DNA of 64,000 nucleotides, taken from assembly GCA_958450325.1 (NCBI GenBank), contig OY288250.1:44676683-44740682 (forward strand). Direction: 5' to 3'. This DNA comes from Agrostemma githago. Lineage: Eukaryota; Streptophyta; Magnoliopsida; Caryophyllales; Caryophyllaceae. The notes beneath the pieces were generated by a model that was not told where the DNA came from, did not search any database, and saw nothing but the letters and a program-made list of their open reading frames with translations. The position numbers and the translations under genes were made by a program. This document shows positions 41,950 to 54,485 of this stretch, in pieces (position 1 is the stretch's first letter; each line of letters begins with the position of its first letter).

Positions 41950-43055
41950 ATGATCTCACCGTCTCCTAATTCGCCGCCGGTCGCCGTTCTCCCGACGTCT
42001 CCCCTTCTTCGTCCTTCATCTCTCTGTGATTGGTATTCCCTTCCTTCTTCCTTCATCTCCTTCGTGTTCTTGCGCGCTGTTCGCCGCCTCTCCTTCTTCT
42101 CCTTCATGTTCTCGATCTGCTGCGTGTTATCAACTTTGTCGATTGAGAGTATTCGTAAGTCCATTGTTGGTACTGCTAATTCTATGGGGATTAAGATTGT
42201 TAATCAGCTTTGATTGATTAGATTAAGATTAGGGTTTATGGCTGTTTTTTTTGTTCAAATCTTAGATTAACACTCTATTTTCATAATTTCATCTTATTTC
42301 GAGTGATTTAGATTGACAGGATTGAAGTGAATCGAATTGAATTAACTTTGGTTTTAAACTCAATGAGTGAATTAGTTCAGTGATTATATATCATGATTGA
42401 TTGATTTTGAGTTCTTTCTTTGTAATCATAATGTTTTTGTACCATAATTCTCCATGTGATACTCACTTTTTTTGGAATCGTATCTTTGACTCTGACTAAA
42501 GAGATGATATAAATTAGCTTAATTTGCATCAGGTATTGCCTCACACTGTTTCTCTTATCTAACAATGACTTGGCAAGCTTAAACGATTTACCCTGCAAAT
42601 GAAGTAGTTGATATAAATTAGCTTAACTAGTTGATTTGGATTGTGGCTCGCCCTAAATTTTTTCTTACCCTGCAAATGAAGGCCTTGTTCTTGTCGTTGT
42701 ATATGAGCTTCTCTGTCGTGCTGAGTGACCATTTGGCGGTGGACTCTTCTATTGGGACATTTGGTAGCTTGGGTTACGGTCAGGCTGAAACAATGGCTGT
42801 TGACTCTGATGAGCAAGTAATGATGTATGTGGATAAAGATAAACGAGTCAACAGGTTTTCCTTTCTTTTCTGTTCAGTTAAATTTACATTTACTTTTCTA
42901 GGTTTGTGTTGATTGTTGTTACATACATGTCTTTGACAGCATGCCAAATGGTACCAGAGGATCTTTTGGTTATGATTTAACTGAGACAGACCAATGGGGT
43001 CTGTCAACTCTAGGCTATGTGAAGGCATTCACAAGGCAATATGCTTCTGAGGTAA
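41950..43055 (+). pseudogene. Captured exon-like segments of an unidentified gene
   Basis: A GC-richer, Ser/Pro-coding segment near 41950-42213 (SPSPNSPPVAVLPTSP) looks like a 5' exon or UTR. Further on, two pieces with splice-like borders encode GTFGSLGYGQAETMAVDSDE (near 42757-42816) and, after CAG at 42938-42940, GSFGYDLTETDQWGLSTLGY up to a GTAAGG donor near 43053. I do not recognise the source. They differ from the TE code around them, as expected for transduplicated host exons. Confidence 0.45.
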
Positions 43056-44141
43056 GGGTATTGATAATGTGGTGATGTTTTTTTATTGATTGATCTACTT
43101 CTACGAAAGGTTCATCTTTATTTGGGGTCAGGGGATTACTGCCCACTGAAATTTGCATGGATCAAGTAAACAATTACTGCTTTAAGTTTCTGAATATAAC
43201 CGATCTCTTATAAATATGGAGTACTCCATATCGTTGTCTCATAGAGTAATTGATCAAGTGATCAAACGCACGTTAAGATATTTAAATGAAATACTCATAC
43301 ATAATTTTAATTAGATTAGATGATGCAATGAATTGAAGGTGAAAGGATAGAATATATAGTGATAGGCCATAGAGGCAATAGAGGGTACTTGCCGAAAAGT
43401 GGGATTGCACGCCTTATAGCCTATATGTCTATATACAATAACACGTACATGTGCACCTCCTTCATCACCATGTGATTTTTCATGTGACTTTGCCTTAATA
43501 TATGCTCTTTTCTTATGCATTATCACAACGTTATATACGAGTACTTTAGTCCTTTGTATGCTTCTTTCTTTAACTCGGTTCAAAACGAAATTATTCATTT
43601 TTGGATCAATCATAAAATTTGTAGTCGAACTTCATATATTGGAGTACACAATTCATCTCAATCCGATCTACATATTACATAATAAACCATTTTGAAATGA
43701 ATGATCGAGTGTCATTTTTAACCTGGTCTACATAATAATAACCGGTCGTAGATCATTGTGAAATAAATCGTTTATTTATTGATATATATTAGTAATGGGT
43801 AGATCCAAGCCCTTCAATTCTTCTTCCTTTCTTTTATGAGTAGCTACTAACCCAAGAGGAAGGGGCAGAGGATAACATAACATAAGCATGTGTTATTGTG
43901 TGAAGGAAGGGATGTACACATGGTTAGAAGGTGCCCAATCCCTGACATACATACATACATACATGCAACATGGATTCAATTATTTGGATTTCTTGTGTTA
44001 ACCCAATTGCTCTGTTTTTGAGGTTCCTGTTTTTTAACCTTCCAACCAAATAGATGAAATAGTACTCCGTAGTAATTAAATACGAGTATTACTCTATCTT
44101 GTAGTAAACCAATCTAGCTTATAGTATTTCCTCCGGTTTAA
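43056..44141. other. Non-coding interior of capture CACTA
   Basis: AT-rich; contains an (ACAT)n microsatellite near 43946-43966. Nothing else recognised. Confidence 0.4.
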
Positions 44142-44425
44142 GCTTGGGTTCTTGTGGATAGTGATGAACTAACGATATCATGCTCATCTGATGATTCCTA
44201 TTCCATATTCTTTAGCATGAGTTCTTGTGGATAGTAATGAACTAATGATATCACTTTGTCCACCGATGGTTCCTAATCCGCATTCTTTAGCTTGGGTTCT
44301 TGTGGATAGTAATGAATTAATGATATCGTTTTGTCCACTTGATGGTTCCTAATCCGCATTCTTTAGCTTGGGTTCTTGTGAATAGGATTAATCATATCGT
44401 TTTGTTCATCTGACAGTTCTTGTTG
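44142..44425. repeat. Minisatellite of about 75 bp, 3.5-4 copies
   Basis: Units beginning GCTTGGGTTCTTGTGGATAG start at 44142, 44215, 44290 and 44366; each contains GATATC-like and CATTCTTTAGC blocks, with about 10-20% differences between units. The last is partial. Confidence 0.75.
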
Positions 44426-44543
44426 GGTTCTAGATATATTTTTCTTTATTTTGGGTTCTTGTTGACCCGTTTGCTTTATTTTGGGTTTCTCGGGTCTTAT
44501 TGATAGTAACGATAAGATTTTCTTATATCTTGCGCGTGAACAG

Positions 44544-45354
44544 GTGGTGGCGGCGGCGGCGGCAGCCGAGGTCGAAGGCAGAGGAGGGGTGAAGACGTGA
44601 TCCACTCTCTCAAGGTATCACTCGAGGATCTCTACAGTGGTACGACAAAGAAACTCTCGCTTTCTCACAATGTTATCTGCTCCAAGTGCAGTGGGTATGT
44701 ACACTTTCCTGTTTTCCCGAGGCTACTTGACCTGTTTTAATCGTAGGAAGGTTAATAATAGTATTATCAATTTGGTTACGCTTGTAAACACTAAAGGATC
44801 AAAATCTGGTGCTTCGACAAAGTGTGGTGCATGTCAAGGAACCGGTATGAGAGTGTCAGTCAAGCACCTTGGCCCATCGATGATTCAACAGATGCAGCAT
44901 CCTTGTAACGAATGTAAGGGAACTGGAGAGACCATTGACGACAAAGATCGCTGCTCTCAGTGCAAGGGTGACAAAGTTGTGCCCGAGAAGAAAGTTCTCG
45001 AGGTTGTTGTTGAGAAAGGGATGCAAAGTGGACAGAAGATTACCTTCTCCGGGGAAGCTGATGTAGCGGTATATTTTCTTAAAAAACTCGTCAGTAGAAA
45101 AACCTGTTTTTCTTGGTACGCTGGGTGTAGTGACCGTGTTTTGTATGTTTCTGCAACCTGAAACCATCACAGGAGACATTGTCTTTGTCCTTCAGCAGAA
45201 AGAGCACCTGAAATTTAAGAGAAAGGGTCAAGACCTGTTTTTCGAGCACACTTTAAGCCTCACTGAGCCCTTTGTGGTTTCCGATTTGTCTTGACACACC
45301 CCAATGGCAGGCAGCTGCTTATCAAGTCGAATCCAGGGGAAGTCATCAAACCTG
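44544..45354 (+). pseudogene. Captured DnaJ (HSP40 type A, DNAJA2/ANJ1-like) gene fragment
   Basis: Three exon pieces match plant type-A DnaJ co-chaperones. 44544-44694: G-rich linker, EDVIHSLKVSLEDLYSGTTK and the first zinc CSKCSG. About 44790-45068: CGACQGTG, MIQQMQHPCNECKGTG and CSQCKGD (the other zinc repeats) then KKVLEVVVEKGMQSGQKITF. 45157-45354: TGDIVFVLQQKEH to LLIKSNPGEVIKP. The J-domain and the C-terminal end are missing. The acceptor before 45157 is AA, not AG, and a one-base loss near 45270 breaks the frame. In a real gene this part binds clients and stimulates Hsp70; here it cannot make a working protein. Confidence 0.92.
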
Positions 45355-45978
45355 GTTAGTATCTTCTTTCATTATGTGAGCGGTTTCTATAACCTGTTGA
45401 TTATCCCACACCTGAAATGACTCGACCGGGTTAAACGATAGTTTCTCATTGTGTTTAATTTTCTTTGTAATTGAACAGACAGACACTATCCAGCAAAATC
45501 TTTGAATTATGAGAAATTTGAATCAACCAAAGATGAAAGACTAACCAAACAGCTTTATATCAAGGAGGAAGTAAACCAACCTTGAGTAAAGCATGCAAAT
45601 GACCATGTTCAGAAGGTAAACCATTAGCATTGAAGTTGTGTATTCCAAATTAAAATTCTTGGCGTTATGAGCTTATGACAAGTAGAGTGCCTACTCATAT
45701 ATTATATACCTTTGCAAGTTTTCTCCCGTCAAATCTATTGCTACTTTAGGACCCTTACTTAGTGAGTATCCCTTCCAAGTATGGTTGTGATAATTGAGAC
45801 AGTGGTCGACTACTCCTCGACTGGTGTTACTGTAATTATTCTTTTTTCATGTCTGGAATCATTAGCTTTCAGTGTTATTTGGCATTGAATATGAACATTA
45901 GCTCGTCCTTGCACTGTGAATCTGTAGTCGTTAATGTTTCTAACATATGAATATGAACTTTAATGTCTTATAAACAGG
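45355..45978 (+). other. Unassigned segment between DnaJ and ligase fragments
   Basis: Begins with a GTTAGT donor-like site. A short exon-like piece after CAG at 45476-45478 has no family I recognise. The rest is intron-like. Confidence 0.35.
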
Positions 45979-46055
45979 GAATTTCGTTGCGATTTCCACA
46001 CCTTGTTCGCGTGATGGAGGATAAAGCTCCAGAGGAAGCGACCTCAGCAAATCAG
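45979..46055 (+). pseudogene. Captured DNA ligase (LIG1-type) C-terminal exon fragment
   Basis: After an AACAG acceptor, the exon encodes GISLRFPHLVRVMEDKAPEE and ends at ATCAG before GTAAAG. This is motif VI of eukaryotic ATP-dependent DNA ligase I (GISLRFPR.IRVREDK.PE). The usual Arg after RFP is His here. Only this exon is certain; a following piece near 46171-46260 is not recognisable as ligase. A real ligase I joins Okazaki fragments in the nucleus. Confidence 0.82.
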
Positions 46056-46853
46056 GTAAAGATATGAACTGTTCACAATCTCTCCGATCAAGGTCAATAA
46101 TCATTCCTCGTATATGATCTAAAGGCGTGATTTATTTTATTTTAATTTATTTATATAATTTCTCACATAGGTTTGTGAGGAAGCTATCCAATTCGCTCCT
46201 ATTGGATTATTGGACATGTATAAATCGGGTGGAATACTAGAAGCTTTGGGCTCAAATACGGGGGAATAGGGTCTGTGAGGAGCAAATTGCGGGGTTATGG
46301 CTACTTTGGAGCGTATTCAAGCAAAAAACCAAAACCGAGGTACTGCAGTGTTGACAAAAAGTTGTGTTGGATAATGGTTTGTACCTTTTAGATGTAATTA
46401 GATAATGGTTATATAGACGAGGTGTTTTGGATTATATATGTTTTTTATGTACCTTTTGGATGTACTTGGACAATGGTTTGTACCTTTTGGATGTTAGATT
46501 ATATAAAAATGGAACTTCTTGTTCAATTCCATATGATATTCATTTCTTATGTTTCGTTAATATATAGCTCAAATTGTGATATATAGTTCAAATATGTGTA
46601 TTTTATAGTTCATATATACGGGCAATATAGACAACTGTTGTTTTAGAAAACAGTTGTCTACCGAATCAATATACATCTAATTTTTTTTAAGCTCAGATGC
46701 CTATACACATAATAGACAACTATTATTTTAGATAACAGTTGTCTATTAGTGAATAGACAACTGTTGTAAAACGGATGTCTATACTTAGACTAATATACAA
46801 CTCCAAACTACTCAACTGTTGTAAGTCAGTTGTCTATTGCAAAAAAAACAGTT
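46056..46853. other. Right interior and subterminal repeats of capture CACTA
   Basis: AT-rich. From 46620 on, ATAGACAACTGTTGT and ACAGTTGTCTAT motifs alternate, the probable binding sites of a CACTA helper protein. Confidence 0.6.
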
Positions 46854-46878
46854 GTCTATTTGATGTTTTGTAGTAGTG
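46854..46878 (-). repeat. Right terminal inverted repeat of capture CACTA
   Basis: Ends GATGTTTTGTAGTAGTG, followed by GCC. Confidence 0.92.
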
Positions 46879-46881
46879 GCC

Positions 46882-47602
46882 AGAGGTCCCTGTCGAGAAG
46901 CAATCCAAAAGCTACAACGCTCAGGCCTATTGCCGCTATCACCAAGGCAACGGGCATGACACCGAAAAATGCTGGAAGTTAAAGGATCTCATTCAAGATC
47001 TGATCGAGAGTGGGAAGATACCGTTACCCAGCGATAAGCCTAGTAACAAAAACAACCCTCTTGCTACTCACGCCATTTTTACGGGAGAAATAGTCGACTG
47101 TACTCATCTCATTTCCCCTTTCATTCCCCAAATCAACGGGATATGAAATGACGATGAGGACGATGTTTTTCTGGCTAAGGGGGAGACCGTCCCCATCACT
47201 GCCGAAGAAATCAGAAAGGCCAAAACTAAGGCCCTGGCCGGCACGCATGTCATCACGACCGGACCTTCGACCCCGGGATCCGTCACTGAACCATCCAAGA
47301 CGGAATCCACACCTGAAGAACCAAACACTGACACGGCCCTGGTCAAGCAACTAAAGAGGGTCCGAACTGACCTTACCATATGGCAGCTTCTGGTTAGTTC
47401 TCAAGAACATCGGGCAGCACTTACTAAGGCTCTTGATGAAATCAAGGTAGACTCGTCGGTTACCCCCACTGAAATGGTAGCCACTATTCTGCCTCACCTC
47501 AAGGGCAAGTCCAAAGGAGAAGGCCAACTTATCACCTTCTCTGAATCTGATCTGCCACCATTTGGGGCCACCCACAACCTGGCCCTATATATCACGGTGA
47601 TT
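46882..47602 (+). pseudogene. Tat3 gag C-terminus with zinc-knuckle-like motif
   Basis: Resumes with EVPVEKQSKSYNAQ and YCRYHQGNGHDTEKCWKL, the C-x2-H-x5-H-x4-C motif of Tat gag proteins that binds RNA. A TGA near 47143 follows PQINGI. The frame then continues (FLAKGETVPITAEEI, then FSESDLPPFGATHNLALYI) up to a one-base loss near 47602, which separates it from the protease. Tat1 has the extra base, so this is a mutation in this copy. Confidence 0.8.
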
Positions 47603-47622
47603 GTCGAGGTAAGTATCTACCC

Positions 47623-50600
47623 ATGACCCTAATCGATGACGGGTCAGCTGTGAACGTCCTTCCCTTAAGGACTGCAAAGGCTCTCGGCATTACCGAGACT
47701 GACTATCTTCCTACTGCACAAACTATCCAGGCTTTCTACGGAAGCCCAAAATCCGTTGCTGGGGCCGTTAAGCTAACCATCATAACTGGCCCAATTGAAA
47801 AAGAGCTCGAATTCCAAGTGATCGATGTCACTTCATCTTTCAATCTGCTACTTCGAAGACCTTGGATCCATGCGGTTAAAGCCGTATCCTCCACCCTTCA
47901 CAGAAAGGTCAAGCTACCTTTACAAGATGGGGTCATCACCCTCGAAGCTACCCCAATAACCATGTCAAGCTGCAACACGGCTGGTTCAATCGACCCGCGA
48001 GGATTCAATTTCGTGGGAATGATCGATGAAGAGTATCTCTTTAGGCCCTACTTCACAACCAGCATCGACAAAATGCTGCAAAACTTGGGTTACTTACCGG
48101 GGGCTACGTCAAGGCCTGGTCTCCCTGCTGGCAAGATCATCGATGTTTTAAGCGATGAAGATTCGAAATTTGGTTTAGGGTATGCCTTAACCCCGGAAAA
48201 TGTGGTCCGGGCTGGCATCCAAAAGGCCTGCAATATTCTCAAGGGTACCTACTTGGACCCTTACAGCCCGAAACTGACTGATTACTTTGTCTCCCCAGTA
48301 TTCGGAGCTGTCCAGACAGGTCTCTATCAGCCCACTATGACCTATCCTGAGGTCAATTTCATCCCAGATGATATCTTTGCTCTCATCCAGGCCGAATCAA
48401 AGGAGGATTCGAACCAAGCCGAGCCCATGCTGGGGCTCTTGTTCGGGGACAGCAAGATCGTCCCAACTTCTAAGGAGGAATTGGTCAACCTGATCCTCCA
48501 CAGCAGCAGGTTTGATCCAACCAAGCTGATCTCTGAAGTAGGTACGGAAACCGGAAAGAGGGCCTGGAGAAAGACGATCAAGTGGACCGATAGCGAGGGT
48601 CGAGTCTACAAGCTCAGTACCGGGGAAGGGGACATGCAAGGCGACGAGTCCGAATTCGAGTCTGAGTTAGAGTCAGAGTCGGAGTCTGTGTCTAGGTCTA
48701 GAAGGTCCAGTACTAGGGTCGAGTCTGTAACCCCTTTTCCTTTAGCTGCACCTCGGGGAGTCTCGGAATCTGTCCCGAGAGCATTCCCCATACCGCCTTT
48801 GACCAGCGATCAGATGACTGCTCTCTTTGAGCTATTTTCAAAGCTCTCTATCAATAATAACGATAACCGTTCTGCTTACGACTTGTCTTATTTTCAAAAC
48901 GTTTTCAAAAACTTTATTTGCAATGACATTGAGAAACCAGACGAACAGGTACCACTACCTCCGCATCTAGTCGAACAGCTCGAACAAAGGGAATCCTGAG
49001 ATCCGGTCATTGAAGAAACTGACTCCATCACTATAGGAACCCCTTTAGAGCCTCAGATGCTTAAGTTAGGTTTATCCCTAGACCCCGAGGAGAAGCAACA
49101 ATTCACAGATCTCCTCCATGAATTCAAAGACGTCTTCGCATGGTCCTACAAGGACATGCCAGGAATAGACCGGGAGATAGCCGAACACCGTATACCAATC
49201 AAAGACGGGTGTAAGCCGGTAAAGCAAAAACTCCGAAGAATGAGGCCCGAATGGTCTCTCAAAGTCAAAGAAGAAGTTGACAAACAAATCAAAGCAGGCT
49301 TTACCCAAGTGTCTGAATATCCAGACTGGGTCGCAAATATCGTACCGGTACCCAAGAAAGACGGAAAGGTACGAGTTTGTGTAGATTTTCGGGATCTTAA
49401 TAAGGCCAGCCCGAAAGACGATTTCCCGTTACCACACATCGACATACTGGTGGACAACACGGCCGACCATGCCCTTCTGTCCTTTATGGACGGGTATGCC
49501 GGATACAATCAGATCAAAATGGCGAAAGAAGACATGAGTAAGACCACCTTCACTACACCTTGGGGGACTTACTATTACACCGTTATGCCATTTGGGCTTA
49601 TCAACGCCGGTGTCACTTATCAACGGACCGCAACTACCTTACTGCATGACATGATGCATAAGGAAGTCGAGGTCTATGTGGACGATATGATCGTTAAGTC
49701 CAAAGAACGAAACGGGCATATTCCAGCCCTTAGGAAGTTCTTCACCCGACTACGCAAGTACAACATGAGATTAAACCCTAAAAAATGCAGTTTCGGGGTA
49801 ACATCGAGCAAATTACTTGGCCATATCGTCACCCAGCGCGGCATCGAGGTTGACCCAGCCAAAATCAAGGCCTTTACCGAGATGCGGCCGCCTAAAACCG
49901 AAAAGGAGATTAGGGGGTTTCTCGGAAAAGTCCAATATATCAGCAGGTTCATTTCGAAGCTAACCATGGTATGTGAGCCCATTTACAAAAAACTGAAGAT
50001 AGGAGAACAGGTACTATGGGACGACAAATGTCAAGCAGCTTTTGATAAGATCAAGGTGATTCTGTCATCTCCGCCGGTATTAATGCCTCCTCAGCACGGT
50101 CTACCTTTGTCGTTATACTTGACAACGACCGAGACAGCCATGGGGGCTATGCTAGCCCAGACAGTCGACTCAGAAGAACGGGCTATTTACTATATCAGTA
50201 AAAAGTTCCTAGAATACGAATGCAAATATACGATGCTCGAAAAGACGTGTCTATCTCTAGTTTGGGCCACTAAAAAGCTACGACATTACATGCTTAGCCA
50301 CGAAGTGCACGTACTATCGAGAATGGATCCAATCAAGTATCTGTTCGAAAAGCCCATCCTCAATGGTAGAATATCTAGATGGACTTTAATGCTAGCTGAG
50401 TTCGACCTCAAATTCGTACCATTAAAAGCCATCAAGTGCCGGGTAGTAGCCGAGTTCCTCGCCGATAGTCCGGTATCTGAAAAGGGACATACTGATACTT
50501 GGGCCTTCCCTGACGAAGATATATTCCATACTGACACGGAGACATGGGATCTATATTTTGACGGGGCGTCCAATTTTCGAGGATTTGGTGTCGGGATTTT

Positions 50601-52282
50601 ACTAATCTCACCACAAGGGGAGCACACCCCGTTATCCATCAAGTTAGATTTCGACGTGACTAATAACGCAGCCGAATACGAAGCATGCATTCACGGGTTG
50701 CAAGCCGCCGCTGATTTAGGAGTAACGAACCTCCGGGTCCACGGTGACTCATCATTAGTCATTAATCAAGCACTCCAGAAATGGAAAACTCGGAACGCAA
50801 ATCTCGTAGCTTACCAAGCACGAGTAAGGGCTCTCGAAAAGCAGTTTCAAAAGGTGGAGTACATTTGTCTACCCCAGGAAGAAAAGCAGTTTGCAGATGC
50901 GCTATCCAAATTAGTATCTTTACTGAATATCCCGGAACATCTAACCAGCATGCCGATTTGCATCGAAAGACGGTCCGAGCCGGCATATATCAACGCTATC
51001 CAAGACATCGAAATAACTGATCCAGAACCTTGGTACCAGGCTATTCTAACCTACTTGACGTCAGGGGAATATCCTCCGGAATCTGAAAACCGGACCAAGA
51101 AAGCCCTACGAAGATGGGCCACTCAGTTCATCCGCACGGACGATGGACAGTTGTACAAAAAGACGGCACAAGGGGCTTTACTCCTATGCATCGAAAAAAC
51201 GCAGGCCGAAAAGGTCATGGCAGAGGTACACGATGGCGCGAACGGCCCGCATATGAACGCCCATATGTTAGCTCAAAAAATCGCAAGACTCGGGTACTAT
51301 TGGAATAGCATGGAAACCGATTGTCAGTTATATGTCAAGCACTGTCACAACTGTCAGATTTTCGGCAACGTTCAGCATATGCCATCATCCCTATTATATA
51401 CTATGACATTACCATGGCCATTTTCAACATGGGGAATTGATATAATCGGGAAAGTGAACCCTTCCGGGACGGGAGGTCACTGCTTCATTCTAGTGGCTAT
51501 TGACTACTTTACTAAATGGGTCGAAGCCGAGTCATATCGTGTCTTGAACGCCAAGCACGTAGCAAAATTTATCCAAGATAAAATTATATGCCGATACGGG
51601 ATCCCGCACGAATTCATTAGCGATCACGGGACCCATTTCCAAGCCGAAACCGCTACTTTGCTAGCAAAATATAAGATTCAAAGGCATACATCTTCGCCTT
51701 ACCGTCCCCAAACAAATGGAGCGGTAGAGGCAGCTAATAAAACAATTGTCACCATACTTAAAAAGATGGCAGATAATTACCGGGATTGGCCCGATAAAAT
51801 CCCTTTTTGCCTTACGGGGGTACCGGACATCAATCCGCACCGCAAGCGAAGCAACTCCATACTATCTGACGTATGGGATGGAGGCGGTCCAGCCGGTCGA
51901 GCTTGAAGTACCATCCCTGAGGATTCTACACGAAAGTCAGGTGCCTGAGGCGGATTGGGTCCAGGCCCGATATGATTCGTTGATTCTTTTGGACGAACGA
52001 CAATCCCGAGCCCTTAACAATATCCAGATATATCAAAAAAGGATAAAGCGGGCTTTCAACAAAAGAGTTAGGCCCAGAAATATCAAAGAGGGCGACCTAG
52101 TCCTAAAATCTGTCCGGGCCTTGCTACCAGTCGACCCAAGGGGAAAATTCAAACCTAATTGGGCCGGACCGTATCTAGTAAAGAAGGTTTTATCAGGAGG
52201 AGCCGTAATGCTGACAGACTTGGACGGGAACGAATTCATCAACCCAACCAACTTGGACCAGTTGAAGCGCTACTACCCCTAA
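47623..52282 (+). pseudogene. Tat3 protease-RT-RNase H-integrase polyprotein
   Basis: Protease: LIDDGSAVNVLPLRTAKAL at the front. An acidic Ser/Glu linker follows (near 48650). A TGA at 48997 splits it (probably CGA to TGA). RT from about 49200: VPVPKKDGKVRVCVDFRD, PFGLINAGVTYQRT and catalytic YVDD at 49675-49686. RNase H from about 50545: LYFDGASNFRGFGVG, NNAAEYEACIHG. Integrase: HMNAHMLAQ ... HCHNCQ zinc finger (near 51250-51360), then WGIDIIG, ISDHGTHF and NGAVEAANK as the catalytic D, D, E. A frameshift near 51810 precedes the C-terminus (MEAVQPVELEVPSLRI ... NPTNLDQLKRYYP), which stops at 52280-52282. Catalytic residues are all present. Close homologue of Tat1 pol. Confidence 0.95.
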
Positions 52283-52623
52283 CCTTATCTCAATGTCATT
52301 TGCTAAAAGTTTATGTTTTTTATAAAATTTTCAAAAATTAAGCAAGTCAATAGTTAGGATTACTGATCCTACTGTCGCACATCTCGAACTATTATTCTTG
52401 ATGTATTTCGAAAATTGCAAAATTCTACGTCTGAACTATGGTCGGTTTGATTCCACTAATCGTGGATACGTACGCAACCCCTCAAAAGGGTACAACCACT
52501 GCAATAACGAAAAGACAGGAACGGTTTTCACAAATATGTCTTTTATTATTTCAAAAAAATGCCTCACGCAAAAATAAATCACACAAAAATAGTAGTAATA
52601 CTTAAATAATAAAATTTAGGAGA
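52283..52623. other. Spacer between Tat3 pol and the antisense gene
   Basis: AT-rich, no frame. The convergent transcripts of pol and the antisense gene would both end here. Confidence 0.5.
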
Positions 52624-54382
52624 CTACTCGTACATTTTTCCCTTCCCCTTATCTTTCGGGTCACGCGGATCCCGAGGCCGACGAGGTGGGGGCGAACGTT
52701 CCCTAATCACAAGTGGAACTTCCTTTGCTCGAACCCGCTTCTTCGATTTCGGTTTCTCCATCCCCTGCACCGGTTCGATCCGAGCCCGTACATGCTCGGA
52801 TAGTATGTCCCGAGGACCAAGTCCGTCCTTAGCTGCCAGTCTTTGACCAAGTCTCCTTTCTAAGTCCGTCTGGGAGCTCATCTTCCCCCATGTGCCTTTA
52901 GTACTGGACCCTTTAGTCAAAGTCTTGGTCTTCCCTTTCTGGCCTGACATCAGTTGGACCATCGTAGCCGGGGTATCGCCATCATCAAAGAAACCTCAAT
53001 TATCGTTAGCCTGTTCTCGTCGCAGCAAGTCAAAGGCTTCGTCAGTCTTTAAAGCAGCACGGGCTTTAGCAGAATCTGCCTGGGTCCACTTCGTATAAGA
53101 ATCTGATACCCAGATCGAGGGAGAAGCCTTGGAAACGGGCCAAGAGTGCCGGGTATACCATCTTTGCGCCCAAGTATCACACATCACGTCCGTTAGCTGG
53201 GTGGATTCACTCACGACCGCCTCGATTTCCGGAATTCTCTGGGCCCGACCATATTGCCTAAGTATGCGATCGGGATAGAGATGAATCGTCTGCCTAAAAG
53301 ATAGGATTAATTGATAACGGGCCCTGTCTCGCAATTCTAATCCAGTCCAGGCATAAATAGGCCACCAAGGTACGGTCCAACGGATCAATGGGCCTCCATG
53401 GAAAGATAGCAGCTCGTCCCAGAATTTTTGGGTAGTAAGGCGAGAAAAGTCAACAGTCCGTCTTCTTGTCATCACTTGGTTCGGACGATATCGGCTTACA
53501 TTTAGAGGAGGATCCAAGATCGATAGCCTCTCAAAAAGCCATAGCTGAAAAGTCAAAATCGCGAAAAGTCAAAATCGTGAAAAGTCAAAGTCGGAGAAAA
53601 AAAAAACCGCGAAAAATCGAAAAAACCGAGAAAAACGGGAAAATCGACAAAAACCGCGAAAACCGCGAGAAGATCGAAGACCGAAAAAAAAAACGAAAAT
53701 TGAAAAAATCAAAAAATTGCGAAAATAAAAAATCAGCCTACTTGTAGAAGACGGGTGCTACCGGTCAGCCTGATTGACGGATCCCTCTTACGATTATCTA
53801 AGCCCTGGATAATCTCCCCAGTAATCAGCCAAGCTAGGCTATGCTCTATCTCCATTTGATCCGCTACGGCGAGAAGCCTGACATGGCCCATACAAGATAG
53901 CCAATCCATATGGCCTTCAAAAGCGTAAACATGAAGCATGCGAAAAGTAAAGGCCCTACGGCTATATGCTGGCCTGGTCCGAACGTCATTTGGATTCATA
54001 AATTTTTCAGCCAGGTCGATCAAGGAGACTGTATTTCCTTCCAGCATGCGGGACACCTCCATATGAGAAAGCCCTAAAAATTCTCTTAATTTCCTTCTGG
54101 GATCACGGACTGAAAAGGGGATAGCGGGACGAAGAATGAGATTCCACCCTCCTACAGCAGCTATTTCCTCAGGAAGGGGACAGATTCGCCCCGAGGAAAC
54201 CTAAAAACATGATAATTATCATCCCAGTAGGATAAGCAAGCATCCAAAAAGTGACGATCCGCTTGCATCTGACGGATTGTGGATAGCTGGGTGACGCCAT
54301 TCTGATTCAAAATAACTTTGTCAGCATCTCTGAAAATTCGGGACCAATCTTGCAACATTCCGACTAATCGATCAATACCCAT
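52624..54382 (-). pseudogene. Antisense extra gene of Tat3, plant-mobile-domain/DUF7745-like, one intron
   Basis: Minus strand ATG at 54382 (MGIDRLVGMLQDWSRIF). Exon 1 runs to 53742; a 197-bp AT-rich intron (53741-53545, GTAGGC...TTTTCAG) joins it to exon 2 so that RLLQ meets LWLFERL, the LQLW-x3-E block common in plant mobile-domain-like proteins. Other blocks: ICPLPEEIAAVGGW, REFLGLS, PWWPIYAWTGLEL, YPDRILRQYGRAQRIPEI, and a basic C-terminal tail (RSPPPRRPRDPRDPKDKGKG). A frame change near 54185 and a TGA at 52996-52998 break this copy. Extra ORFs in this place are known in Tat-lineage elements; their function is not. The exact family is inferred from motifs. Confidence 0.75.
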
Positions 54383-54485
54383 GATGAATTTCTGAAAAGA
54401 GGAAATAAGTTTCTCAAAGCTTGTTTTTCTTTGAAGGGAAAAGAGGATTGAGAGAATTATGAATAAATTGTGAGCATGGAGAGGG

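Larger units (their letters stand above)
41405..46878 (+). mobile_element. Gene-capturing CACTA transposon in Tat3 gag
   Basis: Terminal inverted repeats start CACTACTACAAAACATCAAA at 41405 and mirror at 46878. GCC flanks both sides (41402-41404, 46879-46881), the 3-bp duplication typical of CACTA elements. Subterminal ACAGTTGTCTAT-type repeats occur in both directions (41480-41580, 46620-46860). No TNP2-like gene is present, so it is non-autonomous. The interior holds fragments of at least two host genes with introns, a MITE and a minisatellite. Confidence 0.92.

Noticed and set aside
44544..46055. Functional DnaJ gene
   Set aside because: J-domain missing, acceptor lost, frameshift, and the whole lies inside CACTA terminal repeats with a GCC duplication.
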